In this document: in pieces, positions 9,179-17,891 of the stretch
How the letters are laid out: each line of letters opens with the position of its first letter
Position numbering within the stretch: the first letter of the stretch is position 1
Origin: Ruminococcus sp.
Lineage (GTDB): Bacteria > Bacillota > Clostridia > Oscillospirales > Ruminococcaceae
Direction of reading: 5' to 3'
Assembly: GCA_017542125.1 (NCBI GenBank)
Contig: JAFXXU010000058.1
Location: 336,371-400,370, forward strand
DNA length: 64,000 nt
Notes under the pieces: generated by a model
What the model saw: the letters and a program-made list of their open reading frames with translations, nothing else
Databases searched by the model: none
Told to the model about the DNA's origin: nothing
Translations under genes and position numbers: made by a program

Positions 9179-9873
9179 CAGGGTCTGATCCCCATAAGGG
9201 CAAGCGCTTCCTTAGCAGCACTCTGCTCGGCAGCCTTTTTGGATCTGCCGGTGCCCTCGCCGATCACATTGTTATTGAGCAGCACCTGAACAGTAAAATG
9301 CTTGTCGTGATCGGGGCCGCTTTCGGATTTGAGGTGGTAAACTATCTTCTCCTCGGGATTTTTCTGAATGACCTCCTGGAGGATGGTCTTGTAATCGTGG
9401 AAAGCACTGCTGCCCTTTGGAGTAATATCCTGAGGGATGAATGAAAGGATATAGGGTGTGACTGCTTCAATGCCGCCGTCAAGATAGATAGCTGCGATAA
9501 CAGCCTCAAAAGCATCGGAAACGATCGAGGGGCGCTCACGGCCTCCCGTCAGCTCCTCGCCCTTGCCAAGCAGGATATAGCTGCCAAGTTCTATCTTTTT
9601 TGAGAACTCAAACAGCGAGCTCTCGCACACCAGCGAGGCTCTGAGCTTTGTGAGCTCACCCTCGGGGATGTGGGTAAAGTGCTTGAAGATATAGTCGGAT
9701 ACCACGATGGAAAGTACGGAATCTCCGAGAAATTCAAGCCTTTCATTGCTGTTGAGGGCCTTGTTCTCATTTGAATAGGAGGAATGAGAGAGCGCCTCAA
9801 AAAGCAGCTTCTCGTTCTTGAATTTATAACCTATCCTGTTCTGAAGCTCGGCAACGCTTTCATTGGCGGTCAT
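9178..9873 (-). CDS. rnc: Ribonuclease III
   Basis: Cleaves double-stranded RNA in rRNA precursors and structured mRNAs. The catalytic signature ERLEFLGDSVLSIVVSDYIF is near residue 40-60, SDAFEAVIAAIYLDGG follows, and a dsRNA-binding domain ends in AAEQSAAKEAL. I prefer the ATG at 9873: the in-frame ATG at 9882 directly abuts the AAAGGA ribosome site, which is correctly spaced (nine bases) for 9873. The gene follows plsX directly. acpP, often found between them, is not there. Confidence 0.95.
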   Translation of the reverse strand: MTANESVAELQNRIGYKFKNEKLLFEALSHSSYSNENKALNSNERLEFLGDSVLSIVVSDYIFKHFTHIPEGELTKLRASLVCESSLFEFSKKIELGSYILLGKGEELTGGRERPSIVSDAFEAVIAAIYLDGGIEAVTPYILSFIPQDITPKGSSAFHDYKTILQEVIQKNPEEKIVYHLKSESGPDHDKHFTVQVLLNNNVIGEGTGRSKKAAEQSAAKEALALMGIRP

Positions 9874-9887
9874 AGTTTTCATTCCTT

Positions 9888-10907
9888 TCAGCCTTCGTCG
9901 GAATTATCATCGGCAGGCTTTAACTGTGCCAGCGATTCGGAGATCTCATTTATAGCATTCGACTCGATAAACAGCTTTGCCTGTCTTACAGCATTGAAGA
10001 ATGCTCTCGCATTGGAGGAGCCGTGAGCCTTGATCACAGCCCTTCTTGTACCGAGAAGCGGAGCCCCGCCGTACTCGGAATAGTCAAGCTTTTTCTTGAA
10101 ATCCTTGATAGCGCCCATCATAATAGCCGCAGCAAGCTTGGTCTTGGCGCTCTTTGAGAACATCTCCTTCAATTCCTTGGAGAAGAACTTGCCCATACCC
10201 TCGTATGTCTTTAAGATCAGATTGCCGCAGAAGCCGTCAGCGACCACAACATCCGCCTCGTCAAAGGGGATGTAACGAGCCTCGATGTTTCCGGAGAAAT
10301 TCACAGGTGCAGTTTTGAACTGCTGATATGCTTCGATCTCAACGGGTCTGCCCTTGCTTTCCTCAGCACCGATGTTCGCCAGAGCCACCTTGGGGTCCTC
10401 CATCTTCATTACCTTGTTCATATAGATCGAGCCCATAACACCGAACTGAACAAGTATATCGGCTCTGCACTCGGCATTGGCGCCGCTGTCAAGGAGCATA
10501 GCCGGCTTGTCAACGGTAGGCAGCAGGGTCGCAAGCGCAGGGCGCTTTACACCCTTGATCCTCTTAACTATAAATGTCGCACCTACGAGCAGCGCAGCGG
10601 TGGAGCCTGCCGAAACAAAAGCATCTCCCTCGCCGTCGGCAAGCATCTGGAGACCGATTGCCATCGAAGAATTCTTCTTGCTCTTGATAACGCTTTTGGG
10701 ATCGTCGCAAATGTCGATAACTCCCTCGGCGTGTCTGATCTTCAGGTTCGAGATATCGAGCCTGTTCTCATCGGCACATGACTTTATCCTCTGCTCATCG
10801 CCCACAAGAGTGATCTCAACACCGAACTCTCTCTGCGCGTCGATAGCTCCCTTGATAACTTCCAACGGAGCGTTGTCGCCGCCGAATGCGTCCATAACTA
10901 TGTTCAT
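9888..10907 (-). CDS. plsX: Phosphate acyltransferase PlsX
   Basis: Converts acyl-ACP to acyl-phosphate, the acyl donor for PlsY in phospholipid synthesis. The start MNIVMDAFGGDNAP is a family signature, with SAGSTAALL (about 110) and ADGFCGNLILKTYEG (about 223-237). The 339-residue length is normal. A strong GGAGG precedes the ATG. The gene is upstream of rnc with only a short junction and no fabD, fabG or acpP nearby, so the fatty-acid genes must lie elsewhere. Confidence 0.96.
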   Translation of the reverse strand: MNIVMDAFGGDNAPLEVIKGAIDAQREFGVEITLVGDEQRIKSCADENRLDISNLKIRHAEGVIDICDDPKSVIKSKKNSSMAIGLQMLADGEGDAFVSAGSTAALLVGATFIVKRIKGVKRPALATLLPTVDKPAMLLDSGANAECRADILVQFGVMGSIYMNKVMKMEDPKVALANIGAEESKGRPVEIEAYQQFKTAPVNFSGNIEARYIPFDEADVVVADGFCGNLILKTYEGMGKFFSKELKEMFSKSAKTKLAAAIMMGAIKDFKKKLDYSEYGGAPLLGTRRAVIKAHGSSNARAFFNAVRQAKLFIESNAINEISESLAQLKPADDNSDEG

Positions 10908-10924
10908 CTTTATACCTCCAAACC

Positions 10925-12247
10925 TCAGAAAGTTTTGATCATTTCATCCAGATCGCGCAGACCTCTTTCGGCCAGCGCTTCATATCTCAACTGTTTATCT
11001 CTAATCCTCTCACCCAGTTCAGGGAGGATGCCCATATTGCAGCCCATAGGCTGAAAGTTTTCAACAGTCGGGTCGCTTATGTATCTCGATAAGGCGCCTG
11101 TCATCGTAGTATCGGGGAGGGTGATAAGCTCCCTGCCCGTCAGCAGACGGGACATATTCAGCCCCGCCATTATTCCGCTGGCAGCGGATTCAATATAGCC
11201 CTCAACTCCGGTCATCTGCCCCGCAAAGAACAGGTTACCGCGCTGTCGCATATTGAAACACGGTGTCAGCAGCGCCGGAGAATTTATGAATGTGTTCCTA
11301 TGCATTACACCGTAGCGGACGAACTCAGCGTTTTCAAGACCGGGTATCATCGAAAACACTCTTTTCTGTTCGCCGAATTTAAGATTGGTCTGGAACCCGA
11401 CGATATTGTACAGCGTCCCCTGAGAATTCTCTGCTCTGAGCTGTACCACGGCATAGGGCCTCCTGCCTGTCCGCGGGTCGGTTATCCCGACAGGCTTAAG
11501 CGGGCCGAACCGCATAGTATCCTCGCCGCGCTTGGCAAGGACTTCTATGGGCATACAGCCCTCATAGACCTTGAAGCCGTCCTTGCCGAAATGTTCCTTT
11601 TCAAATTCTTTAAGCGGAGCAGACTCGGCATTCACCAGCTCATTGTAAAAAGTCAGGTACTCATCCTTGTCAAAGGCGCAGTTTATATAATCAGCCTCGC
11701 CCCTGCCATAGCGTGAAGCGAAGAAGACCTTGCTCTTATCAAGGCTTTCAAAGGTCACAATGGGTGCTGCCGCATCGTGGAAATACAGCTGCTCTCCGCA
11801 AAGCGTCCTTATGCTTTCGGCCAAAGCCTCGGATGTGAGAGGTCCCGTGGCGATGATAACATTTCCCTCGGGTATCTCAGTGACCTCGTCCTCGATCACG
11901 GTTATAAGCGGCTCGGACTTTATCCTGTCAGTCACAGCATCGGAAAAGCGCTCTCTGTCAACGGCAAGTGCACCTCCGGCTGAGACCTTTGCAATATCGG
12001 CACATTCCATTATGAGCGAACCGAGCCTGCGCATCTCTTCCTTGAGCATTCCCGCTGCAGAGCATATCCTTTCGGCTTTCAGCGAGTTGGAGCATACCAG
12101 CTCAGCGAAGCCCTTGTATTTATGCGCAGGAGTGTATTTCTTCGGTTTCATTTCATAAAGCTCAACAGCTATCCCGGCTTTTGCGAGCTGCCAGGCAGCT
12201 TCACAGCCGGCAAGCCCGGCTCCGATAACACGGACTTTATCACTCAT
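10925..12247 (-). CDS. trmFO: Methylenetetrahydrofolate-tRNA (uracil-54-C5) methyltransferase TrmFO
   Basis: Makes ribothymidine at position 54 of tRNA, using methylene-THF and FAD instead of SAM. The FAD-binding motif [14 protein letters not shown] is at about 7-20. [28 protein letters not shown] and [12 protein letters not shown] are characteristic of the GidA-like TrmFO group. The 440-residue length is normal. It is directly downstream of topA; the topA-trmFO pair is widespread in Firmicutes. Confidence 0.97.
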   Translation of the reverse strand: MSDKVRVIGAGLAGCEAAWQLAKAGIAVELYEMKPKKYTPAHKYKGFAELVCSNSLKAERICSAAGMLKEEMRRLGSLIMECADIAKVSAGGALAVDRERFSDAVTDRIKSEPLITVIEDEVTEIPEGNVIIATGPLTSEALAESIRTLCGEQLYFHDAAAPIVTFESLDKSKVFFASRYGRGEADYINCAFDKDEYLTFYNELVNAESAPLKEFEKEHFGKDGFKVYEGCMPIEVLAKRGEDTMRFGPLKPVGITDPRTGRRPYAVVQLRAENSQGTLYNIVGFQTNLKFGEQKRVFSMIPGLENAEFVRYGVMHRNTFINSPALLTPCFNMRQRGNLFFAGQMTGVEGYIESAASGIMAGLNMSRLLTGRELITLPDTTMTGALSRYISDPTVENFQPMGCNMGILPELGERIRDKQLRYEALAERGLRDLDEMIKTF

Positions 12248-12279
12248 CTTATCATTTGTCCTTTATTCGTTGTAAAAGA

Positions 12280-14376
12280 TCATTCACCATTACCGCCGGA
12301 AAGATCCTTCTGATAGCCGCAGCCCTCCTTGTGGCAGACAAGCACACCGTTCCTGCCGCCCTTCTGGAAAAGGGTCGAACCACAGGTGGGACACTTCTGA
12401 TCAGAGGGGATATCCCAGGTCATAAACGTGCAGGTCGGGTTGTCCTCACAGCCGTAATACTTCTTACCGCGCTTGGACTTCTTAAGCAGAACTCTCTTTC
12501 CGCAGAACGGGCACTTTCCGCCCGAATCCTCAACGATCTTCTTGGTGTTGGTACACTCCGGGAATCCGGAGCAAGCCATAAATTTACCGTATCTTCCGAT
12601 CTTGATGACCATAGGCTTTCCGCAGAGCTCACAGATCTCATCGGTAGCCTCATCAGGGATCCTGATACGCTTGCCGTCCATGGCTTCCTCAGCCTCAACG
12701 AGCTCACCCGAGAATTCCTTGTAGAACTCATCAAGAGTCTTAGTCCAGCTTCTGCTGCCGCTTTCCACCTGATCGAGACTGTCCTCCATCTTGGCAGTGA
12801 ACTTAACGTCAACGATCTTGTCAAAGTGATCCTTCATCAGCTCGTTTGTCACTTCACCCAGCGGTGTGGGTTTCAGGTGCTTACCCTCTCTCTCAACATA
12901 GCTTCTGGCAAGAATAGTCGAAATTGTGGGAACATATGTGGAAGGACGGCCGATGCCGGTCTCCTCAAAAGCCTTTACCAAGGTAGCCTCGGTATAGCGC
13001 GGAGGCGGCTGGGTGAAATGCTGATTGCCGTCAAGAGACTTGACCTTCAGCAGATCGTTCCTTTTCAGAGGAGGCAGCACATTCCTGCCCTCTTCTTCCT
13101 CGTCCTTGGTCTCCTCGTAGAGGATAGTAAAGCCGTCAAACTTAACGGCATAGCCGGAAGCCTTGAAGGTGCAGCCGTCAGCATCAATGTCAGCGGAAAC
13201 CGTATCCAGCAGACAATTGGACATCTGGCTGGCAATGAACCTCTCCCAGATCAGCTTATAAAGCTTGAATTGATCGTTGGTAACACCGCTGGCCTTGACG
13301 ACATCGGGAGTAAGCTCAGGATGTGCAGGTCTGATAGCTTCGTGACCGTCCTGGGAGTTGCCCTTGGACTTATATTTTCTCGGAGCGTCGGGCAAGTAAT
13401 TTTCGCCGTACTTCTCCCTGATATACTTGTATGCGGCATCCCTGGCCTCGTCAGAGATCCTGGTGCTGTCGGTTCTCATATAGGTTATAAGACCGGTAAC
13501 GCCCATACCCTTGATCTCAACGCCCTCATAGAGCTCCTGGGCTGTCTTCATAGTCCTGCGTCCCTGGAAAGAAAGCCTTCTCGAAGCCTCCTGCTGGAGG
13601 GTCGAGGTGGTGAAAGGAGCCGCAGGCGCTTTCTTGTGAACGCTCTTCTTGATGCTCTGTATCACAAACTTGGCATCCTTAAGACGTTCCAGCAGCTTAT
13701 CGGTCTGCTCCTTGGTCGCAAGCTCGGCCTTGACGCCGTCAACAGCCGCGAGCTTGGCTGCGAAAGCCTTTTTGCTGCCGGGGGCTATAAGCTTGGCGTC
13801 GATAGACCAGTATTCCTGGGAGACAAAAGAGCGGATCTCTTCCTCTCTGTCGCAGATCATCTTTACCGCTACCGATTGAACTCTGCCAGCCGAAAGCCCG
13901 CGCCTGATCTTCCTCCAGAGAAACGGAGAGATCTTATAGCCCACTAATCTGTCAAGAACACGCCTTGCCTGCTGAGCGTTGACAAGGTTTATGTCTATGG
14001 AACGTGGTGCGCTCATTCCTGTCTTGATGCCGCTCTCTGTGAGCTCGTTGAAGGTCACTCTGTTCTTGTCCTTCATATCAAGGCCGAGCAGCGTCGCCAG
14101 ATGCCAGGATATAGCCTCTCCCTCACGGTCAGGGTCGCTTGCGAGGTAGATATGGTCGCTCTTTTTGGCAAGCTTCTTGATGCTCCTGATGGTTTCTTCT
14201 TTTTCTTTGATGTTCACATACTGGGGGGCAAAATCATTGTCGATATCAACACCGAGCTTTGATTTCGGAAGATCTCTGACGTGCCCCTTTGATGCAACGA
14301 CCTCAAATCCGTCCCCGACATATCTTTTGATCGTTCTGATCTTTGTCGGTGACTCAACAATTATCAAATCAGACAA
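12280..14376 (-). CDS. topA: DNA topoisomerase I
   Basis: Relaxes negatively supercoiled DNA. The Toprim domain opens DLIIVESPTK and contains SDPDREGEAI (about 79-88); the active-site tyrosine lies in LITYMRTDST near residue 300. Three C-terminal C4 zinc ribbons follow (CELCGK..., CPFCGK..., CPTCGS...). Length is 698 residues. The start appears to be TTG at 14376, because GGAGAG is six bases upstream and no ATG fits the conserved N-terminus. It lies between dprA and trmFO, the usual dprA-topA-trmFO order. Confidence 0.97.
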   Translation of the reverse strand: MSDLIIVESPTKIRTIKRYVGDGFEVVASKGHVRDLPKSKLGVDIDNDFAPQYVNIKEKEETIRSIKKLAKKSDHIYLASDPDREGEAISWHLATLLGLDMKDKNRVTFNELTESGIKTGMSAPRSIDINLVNAQQARRVLDRLVGYKISPFLWRKIRRGLSAGRVQSVAVKMICDREEEIRSFVSQEYWSIDAKLIAPGSKKAFAAKLAAVDGVKAELATKEQTDKLLERLKDAKFVIQSIKKSVHKKAPAAPFTTSTLQQEASRRLSFQGRRTMKTAQELYEGVEIKGMGVTGLITYMRTDSTRISDEARDAAYKYIREKYGENYLPDAPRKYKSKGNSQDGHEAIRPAHPELTPDVVKASGVTNDQFKLYKLIWERFIASQMSNCLLDTVSADIDADGCTFKASGYAVKFDGFTILYEETKDEEEEGRNVLPPLKRNDLLKVKSLDGNQHFTQPPPRYTEATLVKAFEETGIGRPSTYVPTISTILARSYVEREGKHLKPTPLGEVTNELMKDHFDKIVDVKFTAKMEDSLDQVESGSRSWTKTLDEFYKEFSGELVEAEEAMDGKRIRIPDEATDEICELCGKPMVIKIGRYGKFMACSGFPECTNTKKIVEDSGGKCPFCGKRVLLKKSKRGKKYYGCEDNPTCTFMTWDIPSDQKCPTCGSTLFQKGGRNGVLVCHKEGCGYQKDLSGGNGE

Positions 14377-14394
14377 TTCGTACTCTCCATTCTT

Positions 14395-15609
14395 TCATAT
14401 AAGACTGTACTGCTTACCCGGCAGAGATCTTACAAAGCCCTCCACCTCAAGCCTTGTGAGCTCGGTAAGCACATCTGTAATATTCATATCCAGTTTTGCT
14501 GCGATCATATCCGCGAGCTGTGTTCCCTCTTTCAGAAGCTCACAAATGCGAACGCCCTTTTCATCCAGCGAGGAATAATCGAGCTCCTTTGGTATCTCAG
14601 GCTCCGGAGCCTCTTCAAGCGCCTTCTCGGCATTGGCTCTCGCAGGCGTTTTCGGTTCGGAAGGCTCAGGGCTCTCATTCTTGAAAAATGAATAATCGCT
14701 CAGCTGCGAAAAGCTGTCACCCACTCCGGTGTATTCAAGTCCTTCGATATTTGTGTGAGCAATAAAGAACAGGATGTCCTGCTCGCTGAATACCGGCCTG
14801 CAGCCGCGTCTGATGAGCCACGCCTGCCCGGAATATCTGTCATCGGTTATATCGTGAGGCGGGATAACAAACAGGAACCTGCCTCCGCTGATAGCCTGCT
14901 CGCAAAGGTTAAGGCCCTTGCTGTTGACAGAGCCCTCAACGAAAACAATCGCATCTGAAAGCCCGACTATAAGCCTGTTCCGTTCAACGAAGTTAGGCCT
15001 TGAACGCTCAAACCGCTCACAGTTTTCTGAGATCAGTGCACCGTTCTTAACTATCTCCTCGGCAAACTCATCGTCTTCATAGAGGTCGATAGCAAGCCCG
15101 CAGACACCGAGCGTTGGAAAACCTTTCTTAACGGCAGCGTTTAAGGCGGTCATATCAATGCCGTTTGCCATACCCGATGCAATAACGCAGCCTCTCTCCG
15201 CCAGCTTTGCACAAAGCAGCTCTGTAACACCCGAGGAATAAGCGGATGGTTCTCTTGCACCGGCAAAATCTATCACGGTGCTATTGTCTAAAAAGTCAAG
15301 ACTCCCTCTGACAAAAATAACTGCCGGGGGATTATGTATCTCCCTCAGTTTGTCGGGATAGCCCTCACTTTCATAGCAATAGACCTTGATGCCGTTTGAT
15401 CTGTATTCGTCAACGATCTCTGCGGCTTCCATAATATCAAGCTCGGCAGCTGTTTCAGCCTCGCTTTTGCTGAGTTCTCTGATCTTGCCGCTTTTGACAG
15501 CATCCACAAATCTCTCCACCGTATCAAAACCGGCAGCCAGCTTCCAGAGCTTTCTGTTTGCGGGACCGAATACACAGACCAGCCAGAACCAGTATGCACA
15601 AATATCCAT
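14395..15609 (-). CDS. dprA: DNA-processing protein DprA
   Basis: DprA protects incoming single-stranded DNA and loads RecA during transformation. The 404-residue protein has the central Rossmann-like domain with FAGAREPS, VIASGMANGID and FERSRPNFVERNRLI (around 160-230), plus a C-terminal winged-helix domain (about 340-404). The linker around 310-340 is rich in Pro, Glu and Ala. The first ATG overlaps the SpoU-gene stop by one base. DprA is common in species with no known competence, so its presence does not prove natural transformation. Confidence 0.95.
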   Translation of the reverse strand: MDICAYWFWLVCVFGPANRKLWKLAAGFDTVERFVDAVKSGKIRELSKSEAETAAELDIMEAAEIVDEYRSNGIKVYCYESEGYPDKLREIHNPPAVIFVRGSLDFLDNSTVIDFAGAREPSAYSSGVTELLCAKLAERGCVIASGMANGIDMTALNAAVKKGFPTLGVCGLAIDLYEDDEFAEEIVKNGALISENCERFERSRPNFVERNRLIVGLSDAIVFVEGSVNSKGLNLCEQAISGGRFLFVIPPHDITDDRYSGQAWLIRRGCRPVFSEQDILFFIAHTNIEGLEYTGVGDSFSQLSDYSFFKNESPEPSEPKTPARANAEKALEEAPEPEIPKELDYSSLDEKGVRICELLKEGTQLADMIAAKLDMNITDVLTELTRLEVEGFVRSLPGKQYSLI

Positions 15610-16424
15610 CAGCGGTCACCTCTCGTCATTTCCCAGAGGAATATCGTGGCAGCAGCTGCGGCGTTTAGGGAATTGATGCTCCCCTTCATACCTATGCTGA
15701 TCCTGCCGCTGCACATTGCAGCGTGTTCCTCGGGAAGGCCCCTGCCCTCGTTGCCGATGACAACAGCTCCGCCCGCAGAAAAATCCTGATCCTGGATCAG
15801 CTTGCCTCCGCTGATGACGGCAGCCAGCGTTTCTACACCGCACTCTCCAAAGAGCCTGAACACCTTCTCACAGTTATCTTCAATGAAGATCCTGACTCTC
15901 GTAAGACTGCCGACTGTCGATCTTACCACCTTTGGATTATAGAGATCAACGCAGTGCCCTGTCAACACGATACCGTCTATGCCCACAGCATCGGCAGTTC
16001 TGAGGATCGTCCCCAGGTTCCCGGGATCCTGCAATCCGTCAAGTATAAGATATTTACAGCCGCACATCAACGCCCCGGCCTCCAACGGGAGATCGGCCTT
16101 CCGGGCAACTGCAAATAGCCCCTGACTTGTTTCGGTATTGCCGACCTTATCAGCGATCTCACGGGTGATCTCAAAGCGCAGATCATCAGGCAGCTCAGCT
16201 ATCCTCTCTGTAGGGAGGATATCAGAAAAGCTGTCAAGAGCCTCCGGGACGTAGTACACTCCCTCAAGCACGATCCCCTTATTATCGAGAAATGCTTCAA
16301 CTGCATCAACACAGCCGCGCATCCCCTCAATGACAAAGCAGCTCTCCTCATTTCGTGCCTTACGGCTGGAAATAAGCTTGCCTAGTCTCTTGATCCTTGG
16401 GTTATCCCGACCCGAAATGAGCAT
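15609..16424 (-). CDS. TrmH/SpoU-family RNA 2'-O-methyltransferase
   Basis: A SPOUT-fold methyltransferase that probably acts on 23S rRNA or tRNA ribose. SpoU motifs are present: LQDPGNLGTILRTADAVG (motif 1), VVIGNEGRGLP (motif 2) and GSINSLNAAAAATIFLWEM (motif 3). An N-terminal substrate-binding domain precedes them (LISGRDNPRIKRL). I place the start at 16424: AAAGGGTGAG is upstream with good spacing, and the longer in-frame ATG at 16481 lies inside the rplT terminator stem. This gives 271 residues. Exact target nucleotide unknown. Confidence 0.9.
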   Translation of the reverse strand: MLISGRDNPRIKRLGKLISSRKARNEESCFVIEGMRGCVDAVEAFLDNKGIVLEGVYYVPEALDSFSDILPTERIAELPDDLRFEITREIADKVGNTETSQGLFAVARKADLPLEAGALMCGCKYLILDGLQDPGNLGTILRTADAVGIDGIVLTGHCVDLYNPKVVRSTVGSLTRVRIFIEDNCEKVFRLFGECGVETLAAVISGGKLIQDQDFSAGGAVVIGNEGRGLPEEHAAMCSGRISIGMKGSINSLNAAAAATIFLWEMTRGDR

Positions 16425-16464
16425 ATATCTCACCCTTTCGCAGGAAATGACAAAGTCGTTATTA

Positions 16465-16506
16465 TACAACAAAACACGCATCTCCGTCTGAACATGCGTG
16501 TTATTG
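16465..16506 (-). terminator. Terminator of the infC-rpmI-rplT operon
   Basis: On the minus strand a perfect nine-base stem AACACGCAT / ATGCGTGTT (16494-16502 and 16473-16481) is followed by a T-rich run. It lies six bases past the rplT stop codon. A TATAAT-like hexamer just after it could serve the downstream methyltransferase gene. Confidence 0.8.
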
Positions 16507-16511
16507 ATGTA

Positions 16512-16865
16512 TTAAAGCGCAGCCTTGGCTTTCTCAACGATCGCGGTGAAGGATGCAGGATCGTTGATAGCGATCTCGGAGAGCATCTTTCTGTTGAGAG
16601 TGATGCCGGCCTTGTTGAGACCGTTCATAAAGGTGGAATAGTTCATTCCGTTGAGCTTGCAGGCAGCGGAGATCCTGGTGATCCAGAGCTGTCTGAAATC
16701 TCTCTTCTTCTGCCTTCTGCCGATGTAAGCGTACTGACCGCTCTTCATCACGGCCTGCTTGGCCATCTTGAAATGCTTGCTCTTTGCGCCGAAATAGCCC
16801 TTAGCAAGCTTTAAAGTCTTGTTTCTTCTCTTACGAGTCATCATTGCTCCCTTAACACGAGCCAT
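16512..16865 (-). CDS. rplT: 50S ribosomal protein L20
   Basis: Early-assembling 50S protein. 117 residues with the typical [19 protein letters not shown] start, [28 protein letters not shown] and a C-terminal [11 protein letters not shown]-type block. It is third in infC-rpmI-rplT and is followed at once by a hairpin terminator. In Bacillus, L20 represses this operon by binding its leader, and a folded leader is present here. Confidence 0.98.
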   Translation of the reverse strand: MARVKGAMMTRKRRNKTLKLAKGYFGAKSKHFKMAKQAVMKSGQYAYIGRRQKKRDFRQLWITRISAACKLNGMNYSTFMNGLNKAGITLNRKMLSEIAINDPASFTAIVEKAKAAL

Positions 16866-16912
16866 AGTAAATTACCTCCTGATTAATTTTGATTACGTTC
16901 CCTACAACTCGC

Positions 16913-17110
16913 TTACTTGTAAGGGATAAGAGCCTTAACGTTCTTGATGTTGGTATCGTCAGCGTAAGCTGCACCTCTCAGGATCCTCTTGCGCTTGTGA
17001 TCCTTCTGGGTGAGTCTGTGTCTCTTGTTGGTGTGCTGGAACTTTACCTTGCCGGTGCCGGTTACGGAAAAACGCTTCTTTGCACCGGAATGAGTTTTGA
17101 TCTTGGGCAT
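16913..17110 (-). CDS. rpmI: 50S ribosomal protein L35
   Basis: 65-residue basic protein of the 50S subunit. The sequence MPKIKTHSGAKKRFSVTGTG and KRHRLTQKDHKRKR are diagnostic. Second gene of the infC operon, 18 bases after infC and 47 before rplT. A GGAGG ribosome site precedes the ATG. Confidence 0.98.
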   Translation of the reverse strand: MPKIKTHSGAKKRFSVTGTGKVKFQHTNKRHRLTQKDHKRKRILRGAAYADDTNIKNVKALIPYK

Positions 17111-17128
17111 AAATATATCCTCCTTAAA

Positions 17129-17650
17129 TTATTTGTTGGTCTTCGGAGCGACGAACATCACCAGGCTTCGCCCCTCCATTTTGGACGGCTTGTCAACAAC
17201 ACCGTGCTCCGCGATCGCATCCTTGAAATTCTTCAGCAGCTCTTCGCCGAACTGAGGATGAGCAACTGTTCTCTTTCTGAAACGAACCGAAACCTTCAGT
17301 TTATCTCCTCCGTCAAGGAACTTGATAGCCTGATTGACTTTAGTATTGAAATCATGAGTGTCGATGGTCGACGACATCCTGATCTCCTTGATCTCCATAG
17401 TCTTCTGGTTTTTTCTTGCTTCCTTCTCGCGCTTCTGCTGTTCAAAAAGGAATTTGCCGTAATCCATGATACGGCATACGGGCGGGGTCGCCTGCGGAGC
17501 GATCTTTACAAGATCGAGATCCTTTTCTTCAGCGATGGCAAGAGCTTCCTTTGCGGATAAGATCCCTAACTGACCACCGTCAACGTCGATGACGCGCAGC
17601 TCTTTATCGCGTATTTCTTCGTTGATCTGGTATTCCTTGCTGTTGCTTAT
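17129..17650 (-). CDS. infC: Translation initiation factor IF-3 with an AUA start codon
   Basis: IF-3 checks start-codon pairing and prevents premature subunit joining. No ATG, GTG or TTG can start the full protein: the first in-frame ATG (17467) would remove the whole N domain. Reading upstream in frame gives an intact N-terminus ISNSKEYQINEEIRDKELRV... and a TGA at 17654-17656, so only two codons (GTT, ATA) precede the conserved segment. GGAGG at 17660-17664 is nine bases from ATA (17648-17650), which is the likely start; 173 residues. E. coli infC uses AUU, and IF-3 discriminates against such codons as autoregulation, so the choice fits the family. Confidence 0.9.
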   Translation of the reverse strand: MSNSKEYQINEEIRDKELRVIDVDGGQLGILSAKEALAIAEEKDLDLVKIAPQATPPVCRIMDYGKFLFEQQKREKEARKNQKTMEIKEIRMSSTIDTHDFNTKVNQAIKFLDGGDKLKVSVRFRKRTVAHPQFGEELLKNFKDAIAEHGVVDKPSKMEGRSLVMFVAPKTNK

Positions 17651-17794
17651 AACTCAGCACCTCCAAAACTAAAATAAAAACAGGTACAGAATATGATCCG
17701 CACCCGCATAAAGACACACTTAAAAAGCATGATCAATATTGACCTCTTTACTCATTCGCTGGAGGTGAGAACGGATCAGGTTCTTCTTTGTTCT
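17651..17794 (-). promoter_or_regulatory. infC operon leader, probable L20-responsive element
   Basis: The roughly 145-base untranslated leader contains a long-range helix: TGATCCG (17772-17778 read on the minus strand) pairs with CGGATCA (17694-17700), extended by CACC/GGTG across a four-base bulge. A U-rich stretch follows before the GGAGG site. B. subtilis controls this operon by L20 binding to a leader with long-range pairing. I infer the same role; I did not match a specific Rfam model. Confidence 0.6.
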
Positions 17795-17799
17795 GATAT

Positions 17800-17828
17800 A
17801 TTATACTACACCTCTCCCCGTTTGTCAA
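17800..17828 (-). promoter_or_regulatory. SigA promoter of the infC operon
   Basis: Consensus TTGACA (17823-17828) and TATAAT (17800-17805) separated by exactly 17 bases on the minus strand, about 145 bases upstream of infC. Confidence 0.92.
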
Positions 17829-17855
17829 GCATTTTTTTGAAAAAATCCTCAGAAA

Positions 17856-17885
17856 AATGCAAGCGCCCCCGTAATGAGGGCGCAT
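17856..17885 (-). terminator. Terminator after the MoxR-like ATPase gene
   Basis: Minus-strand hairpin GCGCCC...GGGCGC seven bases past the stop codon, followed by TTGCATTTTT. Confidence 0.75.
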
Positions 17886-17891
17886 ATGGTT

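Noticed and set aside
12256-13947. 563-codon open frame on the plus strand
   Set aside because: Antisense to topA, no ribosome site, Leu/Gly/Arg-rich shadow composition.
16424-16481. Longer start for the SpoU methyltransferase at 16481
   Set aside because: That ATG is inside the stem of the rplT terminator and has no ribosome site; 16424 has one.
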